A stretch of DNA of 64,000 bases from Kribbella pratensis (GCF_004365355.1 NZ_SODP01000004.1:696585-760584), one strand, 5' to 3'; shown: positions 1-8,512, counted from the first letter of the stretch. Notes: generated by a model not told the origin, from the letters alone. Translations and numbers: made by a program.

Positions 1-1
1 G

Positions 2-793
2 TCGTGGGCACTCATGAAGACCACGCACGGCTCGGTGCGGCCGTCCGTCGGCTGGGCGGGCGTTGTCGGGAGTGGACTGATCGCCGGAGTGCCGTTCACG
101 GTGTCACTGCTGATCGCCGACCTTGCTTTCACTGGTACGGCGCTGCAGGAAGCGAAGATCGGCGTACTCGCGGGCGCTGTCGCCGCTTCTGTCATCACGC
201 TGGGCTTCTACCGCCTGATGGCCGGCCACACGCGGGCGTTGCTGGGCACCGGTCGCCAGTTGGTCGACCTGGCGACTCCGGTGGACCCTAGCCGCGACCA
301 TCTGCGCGGTCCGGCGGATGCGGTCGTCACAGTGGTCGAGTACGGCGACTTCGAGTGCCCGTGGACCCAGATGGCCGCGCCCACGGCCCGCGAACTGCTC
401 GCGAGGAACAGCGACATCCGCTACGTCTGGCGCCACCTGCCGCTGCATGACGTGCACCCGCATGCTCAATTGGCCGCGGAGGCAGCCGAGTCCGCTGGGC
501 GGCAGGGCAAGTTCTGGCCCATGCACGACCTGCTCCTGGCCAATCAGGAGAACCTCGAGCTGGAACACATCCTGAAGTACGCGGCGGAACTTCAGCTCGA
601 CCTGAAGCGCTTCCGCACCGACCTGACCTCCCACGACTTCGCCACCCGAATTGCCCAAGACATCGACTCGGCCGACCGCAGCGGCGTAGCCGGCACCCCC
701 ACGTTCTTCATCAACAACCACCGCCACGACGGCCCTCAAGACCTTGGCTCGCTTACGGAGGCCATTCGCCAGTCCGTGGCCACCGCCAGCTGA
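2..793 (+). CDS. nhaA: NhaA-type Na+/H+ antiporter C-terminus fused to a thioredoxin-like domain (5' partial)
   Basis: The frame is open from base 2, so the gene starts upstream and the ATG at 14 is internal. The first visible part (motif GVPFTVSLLIADLAF) matches the last membrane segments of NhaA antiporters, which exchange Na+ for H+ across the plasma membrane. After a second hydrophobic stretch, a soluble thioredoxin/DsbA-like domain follows (VVEYGDFECPW, then the cis-proline region GTPTFFINN). NhaA-thioredoxin fusions are known in actinobacteria. Oddity: the usual CPxC site reads CPWT (Cys115 counted from the Met at 14), so the resolving cysteine is missing and ordinary disulfide exchange is doubtful. 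TGA at 791-793. Confidence 0.85.
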   Translation, partial: SWALMKTTHGSVRPSVGWAGVVGSGLIAGVPFTVSLLIADLAFTGTALQEAKIGVLAGAVAASVITLGFYRLMAGHTRALLGTGRQLVDLATPVDPSRDHLRGPADAVVTVVEYGDFECPWTQMAAPTARELLARNSDIRYVWRHLPLHDVHPHAQLAAEAAESAGRQGKFWPMHDLLLANQENLELEHILKYAAELQLDLKRFRTDLTSHDFATRIAQDIDSADRSGVAGTPTFFINNHRHDGPQDLGSLTEAIRQSVATAS

Positions 794-822
794 GCGGCAC
801 TCGTCTCACCTATTCTGGGTGG

Positions 823-1464
823 ATGCCGTCCGCTCATCATCTGCTTGCGTTTGCGATCACTGCGTTCATCATCATCGTGGTTCCGGGGCCGAGCGTGTTG
901 TTCATCGTGGGCCGTGCGCTCGCGGTCGGGCGGCGCGAAGCGGTCTTGACGATGGTGGGGAACACGCTCGGCGCTGCCGTCATGCTGGTCCTGATCGCGC
1001 TCGGTCTGGGTACGTTGATCGCGGCCAGTGCGATCGCGTTGACCGTGGTCAAGCTCGGCGGAGCGGCGTACCTGATCTATCTGGGCGTACAGGCCTTCCG
1101 ATCGCGGAAGTCGCTGGCGGAGGCGCTTGCCAGCGGGGTGAAGCCGGGCAGCAGCCGCAAGACCGTTCGCCAAGGCTTCCTCGTCGGCGTGACCAACGCC
1201 AAGACCGCGGTGTTCTTCGCGGCCGTCCTCCCGCAGTTCGTGGACAAGGGTGCGAGCAGCCCGGCCTGGGGACAGATCCTCGTCCTCGGGCTGATCTTCA
1301 TCCTGATCGCGCTCTGCTCGGACAGTGTCTGGGCAGTCGTGGCCGGTACGGCGCGCGAGTGGTTCGCCCGCTCACCGCGCCGGCTCGAGCTGGTCGGCGG
1401 CACCGGCGGCCTGATGATCATCGGCCTCGGCGCCAGCATCGCAGTGACCGGTTCTAAGGAGTAG
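823..1464 (+). CDS. LysE/RhtB family amino-acid exporter
   Basis: This 213-residue protein is a full-length RhtB/LysE-type membrane exporter, predicted to move amino acids or related metabolites out of the cell. The N-terminus carries the family signature around VVPGPSVLFIVGRALAVGRR (residues ~19-38), followed by helices with the small-residue pattern of the family and the GVTNAKTAVFFAAVLPQF loop typical of RhtB. The substrate cannot be told from sequence. It stands alone: the next gene is convergent, and the two 3' ends overlap by 11 nt. Confidence 0.88.
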   Translation: MPSAHHLLAFAITAFIIIVVPGPSVLFIVGRALAVGRREAVLTMVGNTLGAAVMLVLIALGLGTLIAASAIALTVVKLGGAAYLIYLGVQAFRSRKSLAEALASGVKPGSSRKTVRQGFLVGVTNAKTAVFFAAVLPQFVDKGASSPAWGQILVLGLIFILIALCSDSVWAVVAGTAREWFARSPRRLELVGGTGGLMIIGLGASIAVTGSKE

Positions 1465-2818
1465 TACGCCGACCCGCCTGTACGCCGAGCAACGCGAGCA
1501 GTGCCGGGAACCCGAACGCCACGACGTACGCGGTGATGTCGGAATGCGGTTCGATTGCCGCGAACAACGACCCGCCGATCGCCAGTACAGTTGCCGTTGA
1601 CAACGAGTCGCTCAGCTGCGCCGCGGAACTGTTCGCGCCCTGCTCGTCCCGCTCCGAGTACTCCAGGGTCAGCACCGACAGCGTCGGGAACACCGTCCCC
1701 ATCCCGAGTCCGGTCAGACTCCAACCGAGAATCCCGACGAGCACCGGGACCTGCGGGTTGAGCGTCAACGTCGCGGTCACGATCCCCAGCACGATCAGCA
1801 CCATGCCGCCCTGCAGGAAGACCGAGTGCGAGAACGGCTGATTCGGCCGCCCGCGGTACCAGGACGCCGCCGACCAACTCAGCGCGCTCACCGTCAGCAC
1901 CAGCCCCGCCAGCGCCGGCGACAACCCGCGCTCCCGGGTGAGCATGAGCGGCAGGAAGACCTCCGCACCGAACCCGGATGCCGCGACCAGCCCACGCAAC
2001 GCGACCACCGACGGCAGTCCACGCCCGAACGCGAACGTCCCGGACGGCAACAACCGCGGCCCGAACGCGATCACGCCGCCCAGCCCGACCACCAGCAGAA
2101 CCACCTGCAGTACGCCGCGCTGCTGCCCGCCGTAGTGCAGCAGCCCGACCCCAACCGCTGCCGCGATCGCCCACATCGCCCGCTTGTCCCACAGCTTTCC
2201 CGGACGTACTTCGTGCTCGCCCGCCCGCGCCAGTCCGGGCCGCATCACCAGAGCAGCCGGCACCGCAAGCGCCGGTACGGCGAGGAACACGAACCGCCAA
2301 CTGGTGTGTTCGACGATCACTCCCGCGATCGCTGGACCGACCAACGACGGGACGACCCAAGCGGTCGCGAACGCGGCGAAGATCTTCGGGCGCAGCCGGG
2401 CCGGATACAGCTGCCCGACGACGACATACAGCGCGACCGTGAGCAGACCCGAGCCGTACCCCTGGATGATCCGGCCGACGACCAGGACCTCCATCGTCGG
2501 CGCGAACCCGGCGATCAGCAGCCCGCCCAGGAACCACGCCGTACCGTGCCAGAGCGGGCGAGCCGGGCCCTTCAGGTCACTCCAGGTGCCGGAGACAACC
2601 ATCGCGACCACACCCGACGCGAGCGGTCCGCCGAACGCAAGCGCGTACAGACGAAGACCGTCGAGCGCCTGCGCGACCGTCGGCATCGCCGTCGCGACGG
2701 CCAGTGACTCGAACGCGACCAGGGTGATCAGGGCAACCATCCCGATCGTCAGTGCGCGGTACTGCGGGGAGAGGACGCCGCCGGTGTCGGTGCTGGTCGG
2801 CTCGGCAAGGGTGGTCAT
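1454..2818 (-). CDS. MFS transporter, DHA2/EmrB-like drug exporter
   Basis: The 454-residue protein has at least twelve hydrophobic helices in the MFS arrangement. Helix 1 (residues ~22-45) ends in SLAVATAMP, which resembles the DxTIVNxALP motif of DHA2 drug:H+ antiporters, and the TWSDLKGPARPLW loop corresponds to MFS motif A. A proton-driven multidrug or metabolite exporter in the plasma membrane is likely, with unknown substrate. The ATG start is followed by a short polar leader. The gene is monocistronic, about 30 nt upstream of a DUF1304 gene on the same strand. Confidence 0.85.
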   Translation of the reverse strand: MTTLAEPTSTDTGGVLSPQYRALTIGMVALITLVAFESLAVATAMPTVAQALDGLRLYALAFGGPLASGVVAMVVSGTWSDLKGPARPLWHGTAWFLGGLLIAGFAPTMEVLVVGRIIQGYGSGLLTVALYVVVGQLYPARLRPKIFAAFATAWVVPSLVGPAIAGVIVEHTSWRFVFLAVPALAVPAALVMRPGLARAGEHEVRPGKLWDKRAMWAIAAAVGVGLLHYGGQQRGVLQVVLLVVGLGGVIAFGPRLLPSGTFAFGRGLPSVVALRGLVAASGFGAEVFLPLMLTRERGLSPALAGLVLTVSALSWSAASWYRGRPNQPFSHSVFLQGGMVLIVLGIVTATLTLNPQVPVLVGILGWSLTGLGMGTVFPTLSVLTLEYSERDEQGANSSAAQLSDSLSTATVLAIGGSLFAAIEPHSDITAYVVAFGFPALLALLGVQAGRRTTP

Positions 2819-2847
2819 GCCGAGAAGATTCGGTCCTCAAGTGCACT

Positions 2848-3216
2848 TTAAGTCAAGGCTGCGAGCACCAACGCGAGGATCGGCGGCACAGCCTGCGTGG
2901 CCGCGGCGCGAACCATCCGGCGATCGGAGGCGACCAGTACGACGCCCGCACCGGCCATGCACGCACACGCGAACAGCGCGATGGCATGCCCCTTGTCGCC
3001 ACCCCAGATCAGCCCGCCAAGCGCGCCGATCGCCAGGAACAGGTTGTAGAAGCCCTGGTTGAACGCCCACGGCCGCGCGGCCGCCATCTCGGTGTCGTCC
3101 TTGACCAGGAACCGCCGATAGGTGCTCGGCTTGCGGAACAGCAGGCTCTCCAGCGCAAACACGACGACATGGAACACGCCGGCAATCACCACGAAGACCT
3201 GCGCGATCAAACTCAT
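2848..3216 (-). CDS. DUF1304 family small membrane protein
   Basis: This 122-residue, four-helix membrane protein matches DUF1304: a FHVVVFALESLLF segment in helix 1, then FNQGFYNLFLAIGA in helix 2. The biochemical role of the family is unknown. It is in the same orientation as the downstream MFS gene and 15 nt downstream of the phosphotriesterase homologue, so a three-gene transcript from about 4140 to 1454 is possible. Confidence 0.82.
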   Translation of the reverse strand: MSLIAQVFVVIAGVFHVVVFALESLLFRKPSTYRRFLVKDDTEMAAARPWAFNQGFYNLFLAIGALGGLIWGGDKGHAIALFACACMAGAGVVLVASDRRMVRAAATQAVPPILALVLAALT

Positions 3217-3231
3217 GCCCGGAAGGTACCC

Positions 3232-4140
3232 CTACGCCCGCCAGTCCGTCGTGAAGGCACGCGCTGGGTTGGTCCGGAACACGGCGTCCGCGACGTCGGC
3301 ACCGAAGTACCGCGTGATCCGCGGCCGCAGGTGCGTCAGCAGGTACGGCATGCCAGGGCCCTCGCCGGTGGAGGCCCGTGCGCGAGCGGTCGTCGTGTCG
3401 CCGCCGAGCAGCAGGCGGTCGGCGTACCCGGCGTCGATCAGCGCGGCCAGGCAATCCATCAGCCGCGGATCGGTGGCGTTGTTGGCCCGCGACGGCCCGT
3501 CGAACGCCAGCCACGCGCCCCGCCGCGCCAACTCGACGTGCACGCGATGATCCGGAAAGCGGTTGAGGTGCCCGAGGATGACCGCGCCCGGATGCACGTC
3601 GAGCTCGTCGACCAGCAGATCGAGTACTGCGTCCGCCGCGGAGCCCAGCTCGTGATGGATGGCGATCGGCGCGTTCGTCGCGTGATGCGCCTCCGCCGCC
3701 GCCCGCATCACCAGCTCGGCGTGGGCGTCGAGGACGTGGAAACCGCCGGCCACCTTGATGAGACCGGCCCGCACCTGAGTATCGCCGATGCCCGCGGTCA
3801 GCTCGCGGACGAAGATCTCGGCCAGCTGGTCCTGCACCTTGTCGACGAATCCGTCGAGGTAGTGCTCGCGCCGATGCAGACCAGTCGCCGTGACGATCGA
3901 AACCCCTGTGCTGGTTGAGATCCCAGCCAGCAACTCGGCGCGCCGATTCAACCCGTACGGCGTCCATTGCACGATCGACTGACCACCTGCATCCGCGAAC
4001 GCGCGTACCTCAGCCACCGCGGCCGCCTCGTCGTCCAGCTCCTGACCGGGCAAGGCCGCCGAGCGGAAGAACAGATGGTCGTGCGAGTCGGTGATGCCGA
4101 GCGCGTCGGGCCGCAGGTCCCCCAGAACAGTACGAATCAC
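3232..4140 (-). CDS. Phosphotriesterase-family metal hydrolase
   Basis: This is a TIM-barrel amidohydrolase of the phosphotriesterase-related (PHP/PTER) family. From the GTG at 4140 the start reads MIRTVLGDLRPDALG, typical of the family. Metal ligands can be read in order: DSHDH (His20, His22), the bridging Lys in GLIKVAGG, His in AIHHELG and ILGHLNRFPD, and Asp in LLLGGDTT. The upstream in-frame ATG at 4197 would add an unlikely Arg-rich leader, so 4140 is preferred. Members include lactonases and esterases, and true phosphotriesterase activity is rare; the natural substrate is unknown. Confidence 0.85.
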   Translation of the reverse strand: MIRTVLGDLRPDALGITDSHDHLFFRSAALPGQELDDEAAAVAEVRAFADAGGQSIVQWTPYGLNRRAELLAGISTSTGVSIVTATGLHRREHYLDGFVDKVQDQLAEIFVRELTAGIGDTQVRAGLIKVAGGFHVLDAHAELVMRAAAEAHHATNAPIAIHHELGSAADAVLDLLVDELDVHPGAVILGHLNRFPDHRVHVELARRGAWLAFDGPSRANNATDPRLMDCLAALIDAGYADRLLLGGDTTTARARASTGEGPGMPYLLTHLRPRITRYFGADVADAVFRTNPARAFTTDWRA

Positions 4141-4212
4141 ACCACCAACGTAGCGTTCCGAACGCGCCGAGACCCCGCCGGCCCGACGGGGTCTCAACGA
4201 CTGATCAGCGCT

Positions 4213-4380
4213 CGGCTCAGGCGGCTCGACTGCCTGAGCCTCGGCCAGTCAGCGGGTGAGCGGGAAGCGGCTCAGGCGGCTCGCTTGCCGGAGCCTGGCT
4301 CAGGCGTGGGCCGCCTGAGCCTCGCCAGGTGAGCGGGAGGCGGCTTGCTGCCGGAGCCTGGCTCAGGCGGCTTGCTTGCC
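4213..4380. repeat. Degenerate tandem repeat at the 3' end of the helicase gene
   Basis: A GC-rich unit is repeated imperfectly. The segment CCGGAGCCTGGCTCAGGC occurs at 4288-4305 and 4351-4368, exactly 63 nt apart, and each copy is followed by GGCTCAGGCG-type sequence and a GTGAGCGGGA block. A third, more diverged unit starts near 4213. The rightmost unit contains the helicase stop codon (4363-4365), so the array looks like serial duplication of the gene's last codons and trailer. Inverted GCCTGAGCC/GGCTCAGGC arms make it a plausible terminator or pause region. Confidence 0.7.
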
Positions 4381-6102
4381 TGGGCCGCGGCGGCGTCGGC
4401 CGCGGCCGGTCGAGCGGCGGTCGGAACCAGTCGAACCCGGCGCCGAGCCGGCCGAGCGACCCGCGGAACCGGCCGCGCCGCGCGCCGAACCACCAGCGCC
4501 GCCCGTCCGACCCACAGATCCGCCTGAACTCGCCCCTCGGCCGACCGAGCTGGCCGTGCGTCCGGCTGAGCTGGCCGTGCGGCCCGAGCCGGCGGTGCGG
4601 TTTGTCGATCCGGCGGTGCGGTTTGTCGATCCGGCGGAACGTCGGCGCGAGCCCGATCGGCCGCCTCCGCCGCGTGGCGCGGAGGTCTCGACGGCCGGCC
4701 TCGCCGGCGGCTCGACGTACGTGCGCTCGCCGGGGGCCAGCTCCGACAGCAGCGGGTCGCCGGTCGTGAGCTTGGTGACCGTCGCGGCGATGCCGGCCTT
4801 GCGGGTCAGATCGCGCACGTCGCGGACCTGCTCGTCGGTCATCAGCGTGACCACGGTGCCCTCGGCGCCGGCGCGCGCCGTACGGCCGGAGCGGTGCAGG
4901 TACGCCTTGTGCTCGATCGGCGGGTCGGCGTGGATCACCAGCGTCACCCCGTCGACATGGATGCCGCGGGCCGCGATGTCGGTGGCGACGAGCGTCTTCG
5001 CAGTACCGTCCGAGAAGGCCTCGAGGTTGCGGGTCCGGGCGCCCTGGGACAGGTTCCCGTGCAGCTCGACGGCCGGGACGCCCTGGGCGATCAGCTTCTT
5101 GGTCAGTGACTTGGCGCCGTACTTCGTCCGCGTGAACACCAGCGAACGCCCCGGCGCAGCCGTCAGGTCGACCAGCACCGGGAGCCGGGTGTCGGGCTGG
5201 ACGTGCAGCACGTGGTGGGTCATCTTGGCGACCGGCGAGCGCGCCGAGTCGACGCTGTGCGTGACCGGGTTGCTCATGAAGCGTCGGACGAGAACGTCGA
5301 CGCCGGCGTCCAGCGTCGCCGAGAACAGCAGCCGCTGAGCCGTGGCCGGTGTGGCCTCGAGAATCCGGCGTACGGCGGGAAGGAAGCCGAGGTCAGCCAT
5401 GTGGTCGGCCTCGTCGAGCACGGTGATCTCCACCGCGCCGAGCTTCGCGTGACCAGCCTGGATGTGGTCCTCGAGCCGGCCCGGGCAGGCGACGACGATG
5501 TCGGCGCCCTTGCGCAGGCCGTTGATCTGCGGGCCGTGTCCGACACCGCCGAAGATCGTCATCGACCGCAGGCCGAGCGTGTCCGCGAGCGGCGTGATCG
5601 ACGCCTGGATCTGCGTGGCGAGCTCGCGGGTCGGCGCGAGGATCAGAGCGCGCGGCTGGTTGGGCCGGCGCTTCGTCCCGCTCGCGGCGAGACGTGCGAG
5701 GACCGGCAGTACGAACGCGTAGGTCTTGCCGGACCCGGTCCGGCCGCGACCGAGAACGTCCTTGCCGGCCAGCGAATCCGGCAACGTCGCCGCCTGGATC
5801 GGGAACGGCTTGGTGACACCGGACGCGTCCAGCGCGGCCACGAGCGGAGCCGGCACGCCGAGCTCTGCGAACGTGCGGTTGTCGGGGGCAATCTCCGGCA
5901 CACGGTTGTCAGGAGCAACAGTCTCGTTGTCTTCAGCAACTACAGGCTGTGCGGCCGGCTGGTTGCTGCGCGCGGCATCCGAACGGCGCCGGCGCCGCGG
6001 TCGCGTGGACGCGGCAGGGCCTTGCGGGGTTGCGCTCGCGGTGCGGCGCGGGGAGGTGGATTGCGTGGACGTGGTTGTAGACGTGGGGCGGCGGGCCGCC
6101 AT
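4363..6102 (-). CDS. DEAD-box ATP-dependent RNA helicase with low-complexity tail
   Basis: This 579-residue RhlE-like RNA helicase remodels RNA duplexes, probably in ribosome assembly or cold response. The order is: a disordered Ser/Thr/Arg N-terminus (1-70), Q motif near 77-103, Walker A GRTGSGKT (120-127), PTRELA (~157), DEAD (230-233), SAT (261-263), a second RecA domain with ATDIAARGIHV, and HRSGRTARAG. From ~residue 485 the tail is Gly/Ser/Thr/Arg repeats such as AGSTNRT, encoded by a perfect 21-nt tandem duplication (4595-4615 and 4616-4636). The start has a good SD (TTTTGGAG) in front of ATG. A GC hairpin (6139-6157) lies in the leader. Confidence 0.93.
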   Translation of the reverse strand: MAARRPTSTTTSTQSTSPRRTASATPQGPAASTRPRRRRRSDAARSNQPAAQPVVAEDNETVAPDNRVPEIAPDNRTFAELGVPAPLVAALDASGVTKPFPIQAATLPDSLAGKDVLGRGRTGSGKTYAFVLPVLARLAASGTKRRPNQPRALILAPTRELATQIQASITPLADTLGLRSMTIFGGVGHGPQINGLRKGADIVVACPGRLEDHIQAGHAKLGAVEITVLDEADHMADLGFLPAVRRILEATPATAQRLLFSATLDAGVDVLVRRFMSNPVTHSVDSARSPVAKMTHHVLHVQPDTRLPVLVDLTAAPGRSLVFTRTKYGAKSLTKKLIAQGVPAVELHGNLSQGARTRNLEAFSDGTAKTLVATDIAARGIHVDGVTLVIHADPPIEHKAYLHRSGRTARAGAEGTVVTLMTDEQVRDVRDLTRKAGIAATVTKLTTGDPLLSELAPGERTYVEPPARPAVETSAPRGGGGRSGSRRRSAGSTNRTAGSTNRTAGSGRTASSAGRTASSVGRGASSGGSVGRTGGAGGSARGAAGSAGRSAGSAPGSTGSDRRSTGRGRRRRGPGKQAA

Positions 6103-6138
6103 AGAAGTACTCCAAAAGTCGGGGGTCGTCCTGCCCGG

Positions 6139-6157
6139 CGCGGCCTGGTGGGCCGCG
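6139..6157 (-). promoter_or_regulatory. GC hairpin in the DEAD-box helicase leader
   Basis: A 7-bp perfect inverted repeat (CGCGGCC, 5-nt loop, GGCCGCG) lies about 40 nt upstream of the helicase ATG. Cold-inducible DEAD-box genes often have structured leaders, so a regulatory role is possible. In DNA this GC-rich a hairpin can also arise by chance. The rest of the 200-nt gap up to the next gene shows no other clear signal. Confidence 0.3.
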
Positions 6158-6305
6158 GCGCGTGGTGGTCGACTGCTGGCGCACAGTAGTTGCGCTCACC
6201 GGCCCGAGGCAGAACTGGGCGGGCCGTCGTTACTAGTCTACGGCATCGATGGCCGACACCCGGCGGATATTCACAGGACCCTCGTCACACGGTTAGGTTC
6301 TGCAC

Positions 6306-6815
6306 GTGACGACTGAGTTCCGGGTGGACCCACCCACGGCCGCCGACGAGCGCACACTCCTGCAGGGATTCCTCGACTTCCACCGCGGCACTCTGCTGTG
6401 GAAAGTGTCCGGGCTGACCGGTGAGCAGCTGGTCCAGCGCACCGTCGATCCGTCCAGCATGTCGCTGATCGGGCTGGTCAGACACCTGAGCGAGGTCGAG
6501 AAGTACTGGTTCCACCGGGCGCTCGCCGGCCACGACTCACCCCCGAAGTACTGGACCGCCGAACACCCCGACGGCGACTTCGACCTGGTCGACCCCGCAC
6601 AGGCCGAGCAGGACGTCGAGGACTTCCGCGAAATCGTGAGGACCTCGGACTCGCTGGCCGCGGGTTACTCGCTCGACGACACCTTCACCCGCCCGAGGTA
6701 CGACGAGCCGTACTCCGTCCGCTACCTCTACATCCACATGATCGAGGAATACTCCCGCCACAACGGCCACGCCGACCTCCTCCGCGAACGCCTCGACGGA
6801 ACCACCGGCGAGTAA
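6306..6815 (+). CDS. DinB-like protein (DUF664)
   Basis: This 169-residue protein has the DinB/DUF664 four-helix bundle pattern. Helix 1 (~20-45) reads TLLQGFLDFHRGTLLWKVSGLT. A conserved LVRHLSEVEKYWFHRAL follows at ~62-78, and the C-terminal HMIEEYSRHNGHADLLRE carries the His cluster that binds metal in related proteins. Actinobacterial DUF664 members include thiol-dependent (mycothiol/bacillithiol-type) transferase-like enzymes, but this one cannot be assigned a reaction. It is monocistronic, with a short promoter gap after the divergent helicase. Confidence 0.85.
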   Translation: MTTEFRVDPPTAADERTLLQGFLDFHRGTLLWKVSGLTGEQLVQRTVDPSSMSLIGLVRHLSEVEKYWFHRALAGHDSPPKYWTAEHPDGDFDLVDPAQAEQDVEDFREIVRTSDSLAAGYSLDDTFTRPRYDEPYSVRYLYIHMIEEYSRHNGHADLLRERLDGTTGE

Positions 6816-6893
6816 CGGGAGTTTGCCTGCGCGAAGTGGGTGCGCTGAGGAGCGCAGCGACGAGAGGCGGGCGGGAGCACGCGGGGGATTCTT

Positions 6894-7580
6894 CTACGGC
6901 TTGATTGAGTGGATGAGGCCCAGGAGGTCGGTTACTACGCCGCGGACGCCTGGGATGCGTGTTAGGCGGAGGAGGCGGTCGACCAGGGGAACGGCTCGGT
7001 CGATCAGGGCGCGGGTGCGGCGGACGTCGTCGCTGGAGTCGTGGACCCAGAACAGGACGACGCCCATCTGCAGCAGCCACAGCAACTCCGGCAGTTCGGC
7101 TCGCAGGTCCGCCGGCACCTTCAGGTCCGAGCCCTCCACCACCTGGCGGAAGATGTCCACAGCCGCATCGCGCGCCGGCCGCGACTCCTCGCTGAACGGA
7201 GACAGCGGGCTCTTGGGATCCGCCGCCGTCTTGAAGAACGTGCCTGCGAACTCGTGGTACGGCGCCGCCACCTCCAGCCACGTCCGCAGTACACCGGTCA
7301 TCCGCGGCACGAACGCCTTCTCAGCGGCGAGAAGCTCCTCGACAGCTGCGCGGTGCTGGTCCTGGAGCAGGTCGTAGTACGCCTGCATCAGGTGGTCCTT
7401 GGAGCCGTAGTAGTAGTACGCATTGCCCACCGAGACCCCGGCCTCGGCGGCGATCGCACGCATCGTGGTCTTCCCGTACCCCTGCTCCCGGAACAGCCGT
7501 AGCGCGGTCGACAGGATCAGCTCGCGCGTCTGCTCACCCTTCGCGGTCGCACCGTCCGTCACATCCGTCAGCGTAGTCAC
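6894..7580 (-). CDS. TetR/AcrR family regulator
   Basis: The helix-turn-helix domain (residues ~18-65) is clear: ELILSTALRLFREQGYGKTTMRAIAAEAGVSVGNAYYYYGSKDHL. A ~160-residue ligand-binding domain follows. The first start (GTG, 7580) overlaps the upstream DCC gene by 47 nt; a second in-frame GTG at 7562 is an alternative, and neither has a well-spaced SD. It is the last gene of a membrane protein-DCC-TetR run and may control the paired TTGAACAYGTTCA operators upstream of that run (8406-8465). That link is inference. Confidence 0.9.
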   Translation of the reverse strand: MTTLTDVTDGATAKGEQTRELILSTALRLFREQGYGKTTMRAIAAEAGVSVGNAYYYYGSKDHLMQAYYDLLQDQHRAAVEELLAAEKAFVPRMTGVLRTWLEVAAPYHEFAGTFFKTAADPKSPLSPFSEESRPARDAAVDIFRQVVEGSDLKVPADLRAELPELLWLLQMGVVLFWVHDSSDDVRRTRALIDRAVPLVDRLLRLTRIPGVRGVVTDLLGLIHSIKP

Positions 7581-7944
7581 CTCCGCTCAACCGCCGCAGT
7601 CCTGCGGCTGCTTGCACCATCGCCCGCGCCACCGGTCGCATCGCCGGGCTCGCCAGTCGTACGGCGGTGTGCCTGTGCTCCCCCGTTGCCCACAGGCACA
7701 CGATCCAGGCGCGATCGCCGACGTACACGGACCCGTCGTCGGCGATCACCGTCACCTCGCGCAACGTCGCTTCGTGATCCAGCGTCGGGTACTGCGCCCG
7801 CGCATCCGCCGACCCCGCCGCGACGAACCGCAGGCGCACCACGCCGCCCTCTCCGTTCGACGCCGGCCGCTGGGCCGCCAGCCAGTCCTTGAACCGGCGG
7901 CACAGTCCGCAGTGGGCGTCGTACAGCACCGTCAACTCACGCAC
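7534..7944 (-). CDS. DCC family thiol-disulfide oxidoreductase-like protein (DUF393)
   Basis: This 136-residue protein begins with LTVLYDAHCGLCRRFKDWL, the hallmark YDxxCxxC motif of the DCC/DUF393 family (Cys12 and Cys15). These proteins have a predicted thioredoxin-like fold. An SVYVGDRAWIVCLWATGEHR segment typical of the family follows. The start is GTG at 7944, 13 nt after the preceding membrane-protein gene, so the two are probably co-transcribed. The substrate is unknown; a membrane redox role with its neighbour is plausible. Confidence 0.85.
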   Translation of the reverse strand: MRELTVLYDAHCGLCRRFKDWLAAQRPASNGEGGVVRLRFVAAGSADARAQYPTLDHEATLREVTVIADDGSVYVGDRAWIVCLWATGEHRHTAVRLASPAMRPVARAMVQAAAGLRRLSGGDYADGCDGRCDREG

Positions 7945-7957
7945 GATTCGGCGGTCT

Positions 7958-8389
7958 TCAATACCCGTACCGCGCGGCTTGCTCGGTCATGGTCAGCGGC
8001 TGGACCGTGTCGTTGGGCGGCACCGGCGGGGTCGTCTGCAGCTCGAGGCGGCTGCGGGTGCGGATCTTGTTGAAGATCCAGACGTTGGTCAGATGCACCA
8101 CCCCGAGCACCAGCATCACGATCCCGAGCTTCACGCTCAGCTGCTCGAACACCCCGCGGGCGTCGTCGACCGCGCTCCCGCCCCGCAGGAACAGCGTCAC
8201 GAACCCGAGGTTGACCAGGTAGAACCCGACCACGAGCAGCCGGTTCACCGCGTCGGCGAAGTCCTCGTTGCCGTGGAACACGTCGACCAGGAAGATCCGC
8301 CCGTTCCGGCTCAGCGTCCGCGCCACCCAGACCGTCAGCGGCACCGCAATGGCCAGGTAGACCAGGTATGTCGTCACCGTCATGTCCAT
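7958..8389 (-). CDS. Four-helix integral membrane protein, DCC-associated
   Basis: I recognise no named family. The 143-residue product has hydrophobic segments near residues 4-22, 45-65 and 85-108, with a polar C-terminus rich in Pro and Thr. ATG at 8389 is preferred over the in-frame ATG at 8413 because GGGGA (8395-8399) sits 5 nt upstream. The longer version would also begin inside the palindrome at 8406-8418. It heads the operon with the DCC and TetR genes. Confidence 0.7.
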   Translation of the reverse strand: MDMTVTTYLVYLAIAVPLTVWVARTLSRNGRIFLVDVFHGNEDFADAVNRLLVVGFYLVNLGFVTLFLRGGSAVDDARGVFEQLSVKLGIVMLVLGVVHLTNVWIFNKIRTRSRLELQTTPPVPPNDTVQPLTMTEQAARYGY

Positions 8390-8405
8390 CTCGTCCCCAC
8401 TCTTC

Positions 8406-8465
8406 TTGAACACGTTCAGATCTCTGACTGCTCCGACCGTACGCCGACTTTTTGAACATGTTCAA
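8406..8465. promoter_or_regulatory. Two TGAAC-N2-GTTCA operators
   Basis: Two palindromes with the same arms lie in the divergent intergenic region: TTGAACACGTTCA at 8406-8418 and the perfect TTGAACATGTTCAA at 8452-8465. Their centres are 46 bp apart. Length and symmetry suit a TetR dimer, and a TetR gene closes the left-hand operon. The pair can repress both the membrane-DCC-TetR operon and possibly the amidohydrolase gene. Confidence 0.65.
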
Positions 8466-8512
8466 GTCGCAGATCACGTGACGTGGATCTCGGCTGGGGC
8501 AGGATGGGAACC

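Noticed and set aside
4..291. Open frame overlapping the NhaA fusion gene
   Set aside because: Arg/His-rich shadow in another frame of the NhaA coding region.
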